From assembly GCA_025201865.1 (NCBI GenBank), contig MU602912.1, positions 20,400 to 34,488 on the forward strand: a DNA stretch of 14,089 nucleotides. The letters are read 5' to 3'. This DNA is from Ramicandelaber brevisporus. Lineage: Eukaryota > Kickxellomycota > Ramicandelaberales > Ramicandelaberaceae. Shown here one piece after another: positions 1 through 8,931 of the stretch. Made by a program: the position numbers and the translations under genes. The notes below the pieces were generated by a model that was not told where the DNA came from, did no database searches, and worked only from the letters and a program-made list of their open reading frames with translations. Each line of letters opens with the position of its first letter. Position 1 is the stretch's first letter.

Positions 1-290
1 TTCATCTTCATCTTTGTTTGTCTTTTCGTATTTGTGCTTTTTTGTTTGCTTTCTCATCATCTTTATTGCCCCGTTTTCGTGGCGGCTTCAGCTGTCCCCT
101 CATAATTTTACACTTGGTTTGTTTTCTTCTCCCTCTCTTTGTTTTGTTCTGATTTGGTTTTAAAGTTTTAGTTTTCTAGAATACCTTGATTAGTTGCTGA
201 GCGGGTGGCTGCTCTCTAAAGTGCGAAAGGAACGCCAGCTGCCTTTCGCGTCGCTTGGTTGGTGCTTGGTTGACCCCACCGCTCTCACCA
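1..290. promoter_or_regulatory. 5' region of the NEDP1-like gene, T-rich
   Basis: No convincing gene lies here. The plus strand is rich in T, with runs such as those at 10-60 and 120-175, as expected for a fungal promoter or leader. The minus strand has two short Lys-rich reading frames. One runs from an ATG at 103 to a TGA at 8-10 (31 residues). The other starts at an ATG at 60 and stays open to the left edge. Either could be the start of a divergent gene, but a T-rich plus strand gives Lys-rich antisense frames by chance, so neither is called. An inverted repeat at 223-249 is listed separately. Confidence 0.5.
223..249. repeat. Inverted repeat GCGAAAGG / CCTTTCGC upstream of the NEDP1-like start
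   Basis: A perfect 8-bp inverted repeat (223-230 and 242-249) with an 11-nt spacer ends 41 bases before the ATG. As RNA it would be a small hairpin in the leader. As DNA it would be two head-to-head CGAAA boxes, which resemble the core of the yeast SBF/MBF sites (CRCGAAA, CGCGAAA). Which of these, if either, is functional cannot be told from sequence. Confidence 0.45.
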
Positions 291-1058
291 ATGTTTACAA
301 ACTTTGAGCCGATCCCGCGAAGTGCAACTGTGACAACCCGCAGCGTCGTGCTGTATGCGAACGACGTGGAGCTATTGCAGCCTGGCTGCTGGTTCAACGA
401 CGCCGTGCTCGTGTTCTTCCTCGAGCTGCTCGAGGAGACCACCAACGCGCTCTTCGCCAGCGCCGCTGAGCGCGAGTCCCATCTTCTCTTTTTGCAGCCG
501 GCCGTCGTGCATCTCCTCACCCAGCTCGGCGCTTCAGACCCGCATGGCACTGCTGCTGCTGGTATTGCTCCCGCTGCGCTATCGCATAGCCGCGTCGTGT
601 TTCTGCCGGTGAACGACAGCGACGACATGGGCACCAACAGCGAAACTGGATCACATTGGTCGCTGCTGGTCTATCTACGCGGCTCGAAGACATTCATCCA
701 TTACGACTCGCACCGCGGATTCAACGCTGGTCGGGCTCGCCGGGTTGCAAAAGTTATCTGGAGCATTATGCAAGCATCCAATCCGACTTCCGGCCGGCAC
801 TCGTTTGTGTCGCCGTCCGATGTGCCACAGCAGACCAATCTATGCGACTGCGGGCCGTTTGTGGCGGCATTCACCAAGGTTCTCGCTGAGCAGTACATCC
901 GCCAGCTGTCTATGCCACACAGCGGCCACCATAGCTCTGGATTGCCATCCTGGGCAACAATTCATCCACACTCGATGCCGACAAGCGAAGAGGTCAGGTC
1001 GAAGCTTTACGCCGATGTCATTGCGCGGCTACCCTACCACTCTGCTTCCCGACCCTGA
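291..1058 (+). CDS. SENP8: NEDD8-specific cysteine protease, SENP8/NEDP1 type (C48 family)
   Basis: The 255-residue protein is a Ulp1/SENP-fold peptidase. The family removes NEDD8 from cullins and other targets and processes the NEDD8 precursor. The visible catalytic set is His122 (in SHWSLLVY), Asp139 (in IHYDSH), Gln181 (oxyanion hole) and nucleophile Cys187 (in CDCGPF). The Gln lies six residues before the Cys, as in Ulp1 and SENP8. The stretch RVVFLPVND before the active His, and HWSLLVY itself, are close to human SENP8 and argue for the NEDD8-specific branch rather than SUMO proteases. Length fits the family (human about 212), with a longer N-terminus and an extra Ser/His/Pro-rich loop at about 207-230. 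The ATG at 291 was chosen because upstream in-frame codons offer only a TTG. An oddity is Cys185, two residues before the nucleophile, where SENP8 has Tyr. The gene is a single exon and converges on the E2 gene. Confidence 0.9.
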   Translation: MFTNFEPIPRSATVTTRSVVLYANDVELLQPGCWFNDAVLVFFLELLEETTNALFASAAERESHLLFLQPAVVHLLTQLGASDPHGTAAAGIAPAALSHSRVVFLPVNDSDDMGTNSETGSHWSLLVYLRGSKTFIHYDSHRGFNAGRARRVAKVIWSIMQASNPTSGRHSFVSPSDVPQQTNLCDCGPFVAAFTKVLAEQYIRQLSMPHSGHHSSGLPSWATIHPHSMPTSEEVRSKLYADVIARLPYHSASRP

Positions 1059-1481
1059 TACCATCTTTCTTTTTGTTTTGCTAAGAAACCAAACCTGATT
1101 TGTCTGGTTTAATAATCTTGTTGGTGTGGCTGCTGCTGACGCGGTTGCCTTGTGGTAATCGCTCGGACCGCACTGCTCGCCACTGGTCACCGCTGGCCAC
1201 TGCTCTCATGCTCCCATGCTCGTCCTCCTTGCCAGAGTCATACGCTCCTTCAGCCAGCACTTCACTGACGGCAGCCGAGAGCGCAGGCTGCTCCACATCA
1301 TATCCGGCGCCGCACGTTCTTGAACAGCCTCTCTTTTGCATAATACAATCCTGATGCTGTTTCTGTCGGCTCGCTGCTGGATATCAATGTCGTTAGTGTC
1401 GTTAAATGGTATGACGTTTAAATTAAGCTTGATTGAACATGATCTTTTTTTAAATGTGTTGCTTTGGTTTGCAAAGTTTCT
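1059..1481. other. Convergent 3' region, no gene seen
   Basis: These 423 bases separate the stop codons of two convergent genes, so they hold both 3' untranslated regions. No canonical AATAAA occurs on either strand. A TTTAAT at about 1106 reads ATTAAA on the minus strand but is far from the E2 stop. The middle part (about 1120-1330) is more GC-rich and has overlapping open frames of about 85 codons on both strands. Neither frame resembles a known family. Confidence 0.5.
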
Positions 1482-2605
<1,124 letters not shown>

Positions 2606-2666
2606 GGGGCGACAGCTTGATGTGCAAGAGTTGTTTATTTTTTCTTTTTAGAGGTGGGTGTGTAAG

Positions 2667-2686
2667 CGAAACGAAACGAAACAAAC
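2667..2686. repeat. CGAAA x3 direct repeat upstream of the E2 start
   Basis: Three exact CGAAA units in a row, followed by CAAAC, lie 62-81 bases upstream of the E2 ATG. CGAAA is the core of yeast SBF-type cell-cycle boxes, so an array could be a factor-binding site. It could equally be a simple leader repeat (TTTCG on the transcribed strand). Confidence 0.4.
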
Positions 2687-2970
2687 AGACTCGAACTTGC
2701 GTTTTGGTCTGCAAAGCACAATATTCGACCGGAAAATCGACATGCCACTCCTTCATTGATTGACGCAAGTGGTCGCCTAATTGGCTGAAGGGTGAATATC
2801 GGCACAAGCAAGTGCGTGTGCGCTCTCGTCAAAGGAGGGGTTTTCAAGGAATAAACAAATGTATCATTTTGAAGGAATAATAATAAAAAAATAACTGGCT
2901 AATGTTAATGTTAATGATAAAGAGAAGACAGGAAATGCATTGAAAAAGGAAAAGGGAAGGTAATAAAAAT

Positions 2971-3056
2971 AGAAAAGAATGAGAATGAGAATAGGAATGA
3001 GAATAGGAATAGGAAGAGAAAGAGAAAGAGAAAGAGGAATAGAAATAAGAGGAATA
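2971..3056. repeat. Purine-rich tandem repeat (GAATGA / GAATAG / AGAAAG units)
   Basis: The tract is almost only A and G on the plus strand with regular single T interruptions. It changes from GAATGAGAATAG units into AGAAAG units. It lies 56-141 bases past the PLK stop, so it is probably a pyrimidine-rich part of the PLK 3' untranslated region or a terminator-proximal spacer. Confidence 0.7.
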
Positions 3057-3111
3057 ATAAAAATGATAAAAGTGATATAAGAGTGATGGATAAAGAGAGT
3101 TACTATTGAGA

Positions 3112-6100
3112 CTATTCGCCGGCTGTCATCTCTTTAACAATATCTCTCAAATAATCGCGCATGAATCTCAATCTAGAATCAATTCCATCCGTTGCAATCA
3201 AATCTGCATCATCTGCCAAGCTGTACACTGTAGTTCTATACTGCGATGAGGATGAAGAAGCCTGATCAGCATTAGCTCCATCTGGGTTGGCAGGAGGTGC
3301 ACGCAGGACAATGACTGTTCTACCGCCATCTTGCAAGATGACCTTAATGTGATCACGGAAGTTGATTTGAACAATTCCGTTGCTCAATGCAAACAAGAAG
3401 CCATGTCTGACTCTGTTGAATTTAGTCACATGAACTGGCATTGATCCATTGGGGTTAATTGATGATCCAGCTGCCAGACTGTTGCTGCTGACACCGCTAT
3501 ATCCACCAGTAGCTGCCAAAGTAGACGCTGTTGCTGTTAAAGGAGGACGGCGGATTCTATCAGGACGCTGAGGACGATATTGATCATCATCAGAGTCGCC
3601 GCTGGTAGGAGACAGAGCAGAGTGCATTAATCCAAATTTACGAGAAGGAAGCGAGCGGTGACCAATGCTCGCTGCAATTTCTCTTTCAATTTCTTGCCTT
3701 TTGGATGATGACAGCAGTAGAGTAGTTGGAACTATGCCATTTGATTTCTGCCATTCAATCACGGATGTGGAGGTAGCTTCAGAAAGAGACTCTCTAAGTT
3801 TCTTTCTATAGCCTAGCAGTAAAGTGACGCGCTTATGCAAAGTAGCTGGGTACGTATCAATTTGATAGACTTGTAATTCAGTGTGTTGCTGAGATATAAC
3901 ATTTGTGAGCGGTACATCTAGTTTCTGATCTTGAGACCTCTGGACTGGTCTTAAATAGTATAATAATAATCCATCCGGAGACATTAGCAATGAGACTCTG
4001 TCGTTGAAACATAGTCCGTAAGTTCCATCAAACAATTCGTATCCCATTCCAAATTTAGTATTTTCAAACCACTTGGTAATAAATGGTCCAACTTCGCATA
4101 ATCTGCCCTGTCTATTAGAAACACTACTACTATTACCACTACCACTATTACCAATTAATCCACTCTGCCCACTTGATACTGTTGATTTACTCAGTCCACG
4201 ACCATTGCCGATAGATTCCTTTGTGGCATTAAACCAAACGTCCAATCTTTCAAGCACATCTGGCAGCTTGACCTCTCTCATTGAAGTGCGTGGCGATCTA
4301 GCTTTAACACGCTGGCGTCTAGCCAACTTGTTCTGAGGAGAAGGAGGTCGCTCTGGCCCACCAACAGTTGCTCCAGCATCAGATTCAGAGCCAGCCAGTG
4401 ATGACTGGGGGACTAGAGTGGCTGTGCCAAATTCAGTTGGTCTCAATGTATTGCCTGAATCCACATGTTCTCGTCTAATTGCTATGCCTTCTCCATAGGC
4501 CGAGTCATTGTTGATATTATTATGATACTCAACTTTCATACGAGTTACAGTTTGGTTGGCTACACTTTGTTGCTGCTGTTGCTGTGGCTGCTGCTGCTGC
4601 TGACGCACTTGTTGCTGTGGCTGCTGATGCTGTGTTCTCTGCTGGTGTTGAATAATGTTTGAAGCATTAGCTGCATTTGGTTGGCCAGCATCATGCATTA
4701 GCTGAGCTTGCACAATTTCAGTGTTTGTTACAGTATCTTCTCTATAGTAAGTGGATGCATTTGGTAACTTGGAGATTGCAACTGGCGTATTGGCTGATTG
4801 AGGAACAGTGCTTGCTGTAATGGCCAGCGCAGCAGAGATTGCAGTGGTTGGGCCAGATGGACGACTGGCTGGAGAAGCGGCAGTTTCATTATTATTGTTA
4901 CTACTATTAGCATGATCCATTGTAATGTTATAATCCAAGCCAGTCATTTGGGAAGGATGCTGAGCCACTGAAGTTAACTTTCGATTATTAGCATTATGGT
5001 TTGATGCACCCATTGAAGTGCGCTTTAATAGTGGAGCCAATGCGCCTCTCTTTGTGTTTCTTCTCTTTAAACTGACACTGCTGCGTCCTTCAATTGGACT
5101 GCCTGATCCTGCCGATAGAGTCTTATTGGCTGTCACTGGCGGCAACACTCTGTCCTCATTACCATCATCTTCGTCATTCTGGTTCTGGTTCTGGTCATTG
5201 TTTCCAGCTGCAAACGCTGCAATTGCCGCAGCCACATCGGATACAACCCTGCCGCCACTAGATGGAGATGCCGTGCCCACAGTAGAAGATACTGCTGCAA
5301 ACTGACCAGGCAGAGCCGGCCGTTCAAATCCAGAGCTACGCTTCTTGCGACGAAATGTAGTTGGTTTCGCAGTTTCAATATCTGCCCATCCATTGTCTGC
5401 TGCAGCCGTAGCTTCATCAACCACCGGTGTTGTTGACTTATGTGGTACCGCTGTTGTAGCTGCTGGTGTGGTTGATAGCTGGACAGGCGTTACTGATGAC
5501 GATGCTGTTGTGATATTCAGGTCATTCTGAGAGCGGCCAGTGATGTAGTTTGCACCCAGAATCCGACTTGTTGTGCGGCGTGAAATTGTTGGTGGAGTGG
5601 ATGTAGATGGGGGAGATGGCTGCTGGTTGATAGGCGAGCCACTGACTGCTGGCGAGTTCTGTTGCTGCTGTTGCTGGTATTGCTGAGACGAAGGAGTGAT
5701 ATCAGGATCAACAAGGCGAGCTTGTTCTTCCACAATTCGTAATGCATTCAACTTACTCATAACATGACTCTCAAGCGATCCGCCGCCACCACCACGGTCT
5801 CCTCCCAGCTGCAATGCAACCTGTGGTGACTTTTCACTAGCTCCGATTTGAGCAGACGCCATAGTGGGTGTGGATGGCTGCTGGGACTGATAAGTCTGTG
5901 TTTGCACTGGACGCTGGTGCTGCTGAATAGATACTGGCGCTGTAGATGGCGTAACAGTCTTTGAGGGCACAGCTGGCGGTGGAGGAGGAGTATCGACAAC
6001 AGCAGGATGGTCATTTGTGGGCTGACGGCGTCTGTTGCTGCTACTGCCAATTGGGTCTGGCAGCACTGGTGGATCATTTGATATTGGTACAGATGGCAGG

Positions 6101-8299
6101 CGCTGTTGTTGAGCTGGCGTGTGTGATTGAGCTTGCTGAGTCTGCTGTTGAGGAAGAGGTGGATGGGGCTTGTTGACCATAATGGGTGCAGTGGTGACTG
6201 TAGCTGTAGCTGTGGATGTAGCTGTAGCTGCTGTAAATGGTTTGCCTTGAGCAGCAGCCTTCAGTCGATCTGTAATTTCCTTGGCCTGCTCCAATAAATC
6301 AGGCTGGCCATCATAGGTGTTTGGATCCGTCATGTCAAGAGGTGTTTTGAATACAGACACGGGCAGCTTCCTAGGGGGAGGATAGGGAGCATCGAGGAAG
6401 AAAGAGAAGCCAGGTATCTTCTGAGGAGTTGGTCTGTTTACTGGATTTTTGTCCAATAATGCTCTAATTAGATTTTTGGAATCATCTGAGACCATTTGGT
6501 TGGTTAAAGTAGGGAATGGCACATCCAAATTCATGATTCTTTGATACAAGGCAGCCGTGTCTTTGTTGTCCTTCTCAGCAAAGGGCGATCTGCCGTATAG
6601 CATTGTATACATCATAATGCCTAAAGCCCACACATCAACTTCGTATGAATGTCCAAATTTACCTTTGGCTACAACTTCTGGGGCGAGGAATGTTTGGGTT
6701 CCCAAGAAGCTTCTTTTCCGCTCAGCATCGGTGTTTAATCTGGCAGATAAACCAAAATCAGTTACTCTAATTCTCATATTTCCATCCAATAGAATGTTGG
6801 CAAACTTAATATCTCTATGAATAACTTTGTTTTGATGCATGTGACCAATTGCATCAGATAATTGCAGCATGAAATATCTAACTTCGTATTCATTTAGAGT
6901 TCTACGCATTCTAAGCAGTGTTTCCAGTGTCTTTTGACTGCATAATTCCATTACAATGTAAACAAAGTTAGAGTCTTCAAAGCAGCTTTCAAATCTAACT
7001 ATATGCTTATGAGGTGGTAAGCTTCTCATAATTGTAATTTCTCCCAAAAGTCTATTTCTTAATGATGAGTTCTTGAATGCAGTCTTATTCAATATTTTGC
7101 ATGCATAAACCTTCGGAATTTGTTCATTTTCAGGATTTAATAACTCTACTCTATAGCAGCGTCCAAATGCTCCACTTCCAAGTAATCTTCTAATTCGATA
7201 TCTTCTTCCATTTCCTTTATCTAAAAATCTACTGGCTAAGTTCGGCCATTGATCATCGATATACTCTCCTTGAGCTTGCTGTTGCTGTTGCTGCTGCTGC
7301 TGCACTGTAGCTTGTTGTTGCGGAACACTTCTCTGTGCCACATTGTTTCCACTAATATTATTAGCACCCTGCACATTCATGACTGTGGGAATAGCTGCTG
7401 GATGGCGAGCACCAACTGGACCGGGCATTGGGATGTGGGGCAGAGGTGGAGTTGGTTTGGCAGAGATGTTGATAGTCAAAGGAGATGGAACCTGAATGGG
7501 AATCTGAGATGGATTGGGTCCCATTGGAATAGCTATCGGAGTCCCAATTTGACCCTGTCTCTGTTGATAATGAATTGGTGTTTGATGATTAGCTGGGCTC
7601 TGCTGTGCCAACTGATGATGATGATGCTGCTGCTGCTGCTGTTGCTGCTGTTGATATGCAGCCATTCCAGCCACATCCACAACGAGAGGCACTCCAGGTA
7701 CAACTGGAAAATTGCTGAGAGGGATCCGCTGTCCATACTGCTGCTGCTGTTGCTGTTGTTGTTGTTGCTGTTGTTGCTGTTGTTGCTGACGGGAGATGCC
7801 TTGCTGATAGTGATATGGATCTGGATTAGGTGTCTGGACTGGCTGAACTGGTGCTGCCCAGGCTGCATCAAACTCTGGATGCGGTCCTCCAACTCTCTGT
7901 TGCGGGTGCTGTTGCTGGGCATAATGACGCTGCTGTTGATGTTGCTGAGGGGTAGGAGCGTAATGAATGGTATGATTTGAAATGGGGGTTCCTCTAATGC
8001 CATTCATTTGATATGCTCCCACTGCTGAAGCCGACGTCACTGCTGCTGCACCGCCAGGCGATGGATGGAGCTGCTGTGGATGATGATAGTCCATCGCAGC
8101 TGCCATTGGACTCGGTGCTAGCTGTCCACCTGATGCCTGCTGACGAGGTGTACGTCCACCCGCTACCGCCGCCGCCGCCGAAGAAGACGCAACGGCTGCA
8201 GCAGTTAGACCAGAAGACAAGGTTGAAAAGTGAGCCGCTGCAGCGTTGATCACTCGCTGTTGATACTGTTGTTGTTGCTGCTGTTGCTGATGAACATAC

Positions 8300-8331
<32 letters not shown>

Positions 8332-8442
8332 TAGATGTTGCTGTTGCTGGTGGTGGTGGTATTGAGCTTGGTTTGGAGTGCTGACAGCTGAAGATACTGC
8401 CGGCGAAGCAGTTGAGCTTCCTCCTCCCATGAGGCCCTTCAT
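3112..8442 (-). CDS. PLK1: Polo-like kinase, PLK1/Cdc5 type, with long poly-Gln regions
   Basis: This single exon of 1776 residues encodes a mitotic Ser/Thr kinase. Residues 1-414 are Gln/His/Ala-rich. The kinase domain spans about 415-682: glycine loop G422-S-G-A-F-G427, ATP lysine K449, HRD with catalytic D544, DFG with D562, APE at 587-589. A low-complexity linker of about 700 residues follows. A polo-box cap-like segment (LPDVLERL) starts at 1393. Polo box 1 carries W1458 (ITKWFENTKFGMGYEL), and polo box 2 carries H1698 and K1700 in DHIK, equivalent to the PLK1 phosphopeptide pincer H538/K540. Two polo boxes exclude the PLK4 architecture. Human PLK1 has 603 residues, so this protein is about three times longer, all in disordered segments. 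In the activation loop, Ser578 replaces Thr210 of PLK1, and GTQTF replaces GTPNY. Start: the ATG at 8442; a further Met is at residue 5. The 65 extra open codons upstream have no ATG. Confidence 0.93.
4568..4640 (-). repeat. Poly-Gln coding repeat in the PLK linker
   Basis: CAG/CAA triplets (CTG/TTG on the plus strand) encode a Gln-rich run with a few Pro, His, Val and Arg interruptions in the disordered linker between kinase and polo boxes. Mixed CAG/CAA codons point to an aged repeat rather than a recent pure expansion. Confidence 0.8.
7274..7321 (-). repeat. Poly-Gln coding repeat just before the PLK kinase domain
   Basis: A mixed CAG/CAA tract encodes a Gln run that ends about 25 residues before the start of the kinase fold. 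It is one of several Gln runs in the N-terminal 414 residues. Confidence 0.8.
7614..7656 (-). repeat. Poly-Gln/poly-His coding repeat in the PLK N-terminal region
   Basis: A CAG/CAA tract passes into CAT triplets, giving a Gln run directly followed by four His residues. The DNA is a compound triplet repeat (CTG/TTG then ATG on the plus strand). Confidence 0.8.
7738..7788 (-). repeat. Longest poly-Gln coding repeat in PLK
   Basis: Seventeen consecutive Gln codons, an alternating mixture of CAA and CAG, form the longest uninterrupted Gln run in the protein. Confidence 0.85.
8257..8351 (-). repeat. Gln-rich coding repeat near the PLK N-terminus
   Basis: Several Gln runs are separated by single His, Tyr, Val or Leu residues within the first 65 residues of the kinase. 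Codons are mixed CAG and CAA. Confidence 0.8.
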
Positions 8443-8683
8443 CAATCGTAGCTTCTGGACAGTTGATAATGAATGCAAAAAAAAGAGAAGACGATGAGAG
8501 AGTTTCAAGGAACTGGTAAAGTGACCTACAACGAAGGGTAGAAAGGACAAGGCACAGAAACAAAAAAGAGGTGCACCCACTGCAAGACGAACGAAGAGCC
8601 GGGAAAGCTGGTTTCCTGGAGTGAACACGCTATGCACCGAAGGCTGTGTCTTTCTCGCTTATTGCTACAGGCTGAATTCGGTA

Positions 8684-8692
8684 TTTGTTTAC
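8684..8692 (-). promoter_or_regulatory. Forkhead-type site GTAAACAAA upstream of PLK
   Basis: The minus strand reads GTAAACAAA, an exact match to the fungal Fkh consensus, 242-250 bases upstream of the PLK start and in the same orientation. Yeast CDC5 and other PLK genes are driven by forkhead factors at G2/M, so the position makes biological sense. Factor binding is inferred. Confidence 0.5.
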
Positions 8693-8712
8693 AACCGTTC
8701 AGAGATAGATAT

Positions 8713-8752
8713 GTAGAGAGAGAAGGAGAGATAGAAAGAAAGAAAGATGAAG
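8713..8752. repeat. GA-rich low-complexity run in the divergent promoter
   Basis: The plus strand alternates AGAG, GGAGAG and AAAG units with few pyrimidines. Such tracts are often nucleosome-poor in promoters. No more specific reading is possible. Confidence 0.6.
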
Positions 8753-8806
8753 GAGTAGCCGGGACTTGACTTGTTGATCGGCCTCGTATTCTTTGCGAAA
8801 GCAGCC

Positions 8807-8816
8807 CTATTTATAA
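8807..8816 (+). promoter_or_regulatory. TATA-like box CTATTTATAA, also an exact MEF2-type MADS match
   Basis: The sequence contains TATTTATAA 116-124 bases upstream of the PTPA start, a credible TATA box for PTPA. It also fits the MEF2/Rlm1 consensus YTAWWWWTAR at every position. The two readings cannot be separated from sequence. Confidence 0.5.
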
Positions 8817-8886
8817 CTACAACCCAAAAGGGACCCTCACCCTCCCCTCCCCCAGTTGAAGGTGTACAACATAGTCACTAGTTTGC

Positions 8887-8913
8887 TTGTGTGCGTGTGT
8901 GTGCGTTTGTGTC
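8887..8913 (+). repeat. TG-rich run in the PTPA leader
   Basis: A short imperfect (TG)n run lies 19-45 bases before the PTPA ATG, probably in the 5' untranslated region. The upstream open frame through it has no ATG. Confidence 0.6.
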
Positions 8914-8931
8914 CTTATACTACTACCCCCG

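Larger units (their letters stand above)
2606..3111. promoter_or_regulatory. 3' region of the PLK gene and promoter/leader of the E2 gene
   Basis: No gene is seen in these 506 bases. The PLK stop is at 3112 and the E2 start at 2605, on the same strand. The right half is A/G-rich on the plus strand and contains the tandem purine repeat. The left half is more mixed, with three CGAAA units at 2667-2681 and an ATAAACAAA box at 2851-2859 about 250 bases upstream of the E2 start. I could not identify a clear poly(A) signal for PLK. Confidence 0.5.
8443..8931. promoter_or_regulatory. Divergent promoter region between the PLK and PTPA genes
   Basis: These 489 bases separate two start codons that point away from each other. 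On the PTPA side there is a TATA-like box at 8807-8816 and a TG-rich leader at 8887-8913. On the PLK side there is a forkhead consensus at 8684-8692. A GA-rich run occupies 8713-8752. A T-rich stretch ending in CAG 12 bases before the PLK ATG could be the acceptor of an intron in the 5' leader, but no matching donor is evident. Confidence 0.65.

Noticed and set aside
255-290. 12-residue upstream extension of the NEDP1-like frame
   Set aside because: It begins at TTG. The first ATG is at 291, and conserved sequence starts later.
1081-1354. Overlapping frames of about 85 codons on both strands between NEDP1 and the E2 gene
   Set aside because: No family resemblance. The region lies between two convergent stop codons and is best read as 3' untranslated sequence.
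7249-7980. Plus-strand frame of 243 codons rich in Leu, antisense to the PLK N-terminus
   Set aside because: It is the mirror of CAG/CAA Gln codons (CTG/TTG Leu) and overlaps a well-supported coding region.
8443-8637. 65-residue hydrophobic N-terminal extension of the PLK frame
   Set aside because: The extension has no ATG and would start at GTG. The first ATG is at 8442, and no PLK is known with a membrane segment there.
8887-8931. 15-residue Cys/Val-rich upstream extension of PTPA
   Set aside because: It begins at TTG and comes from the TG repeat in the leader.
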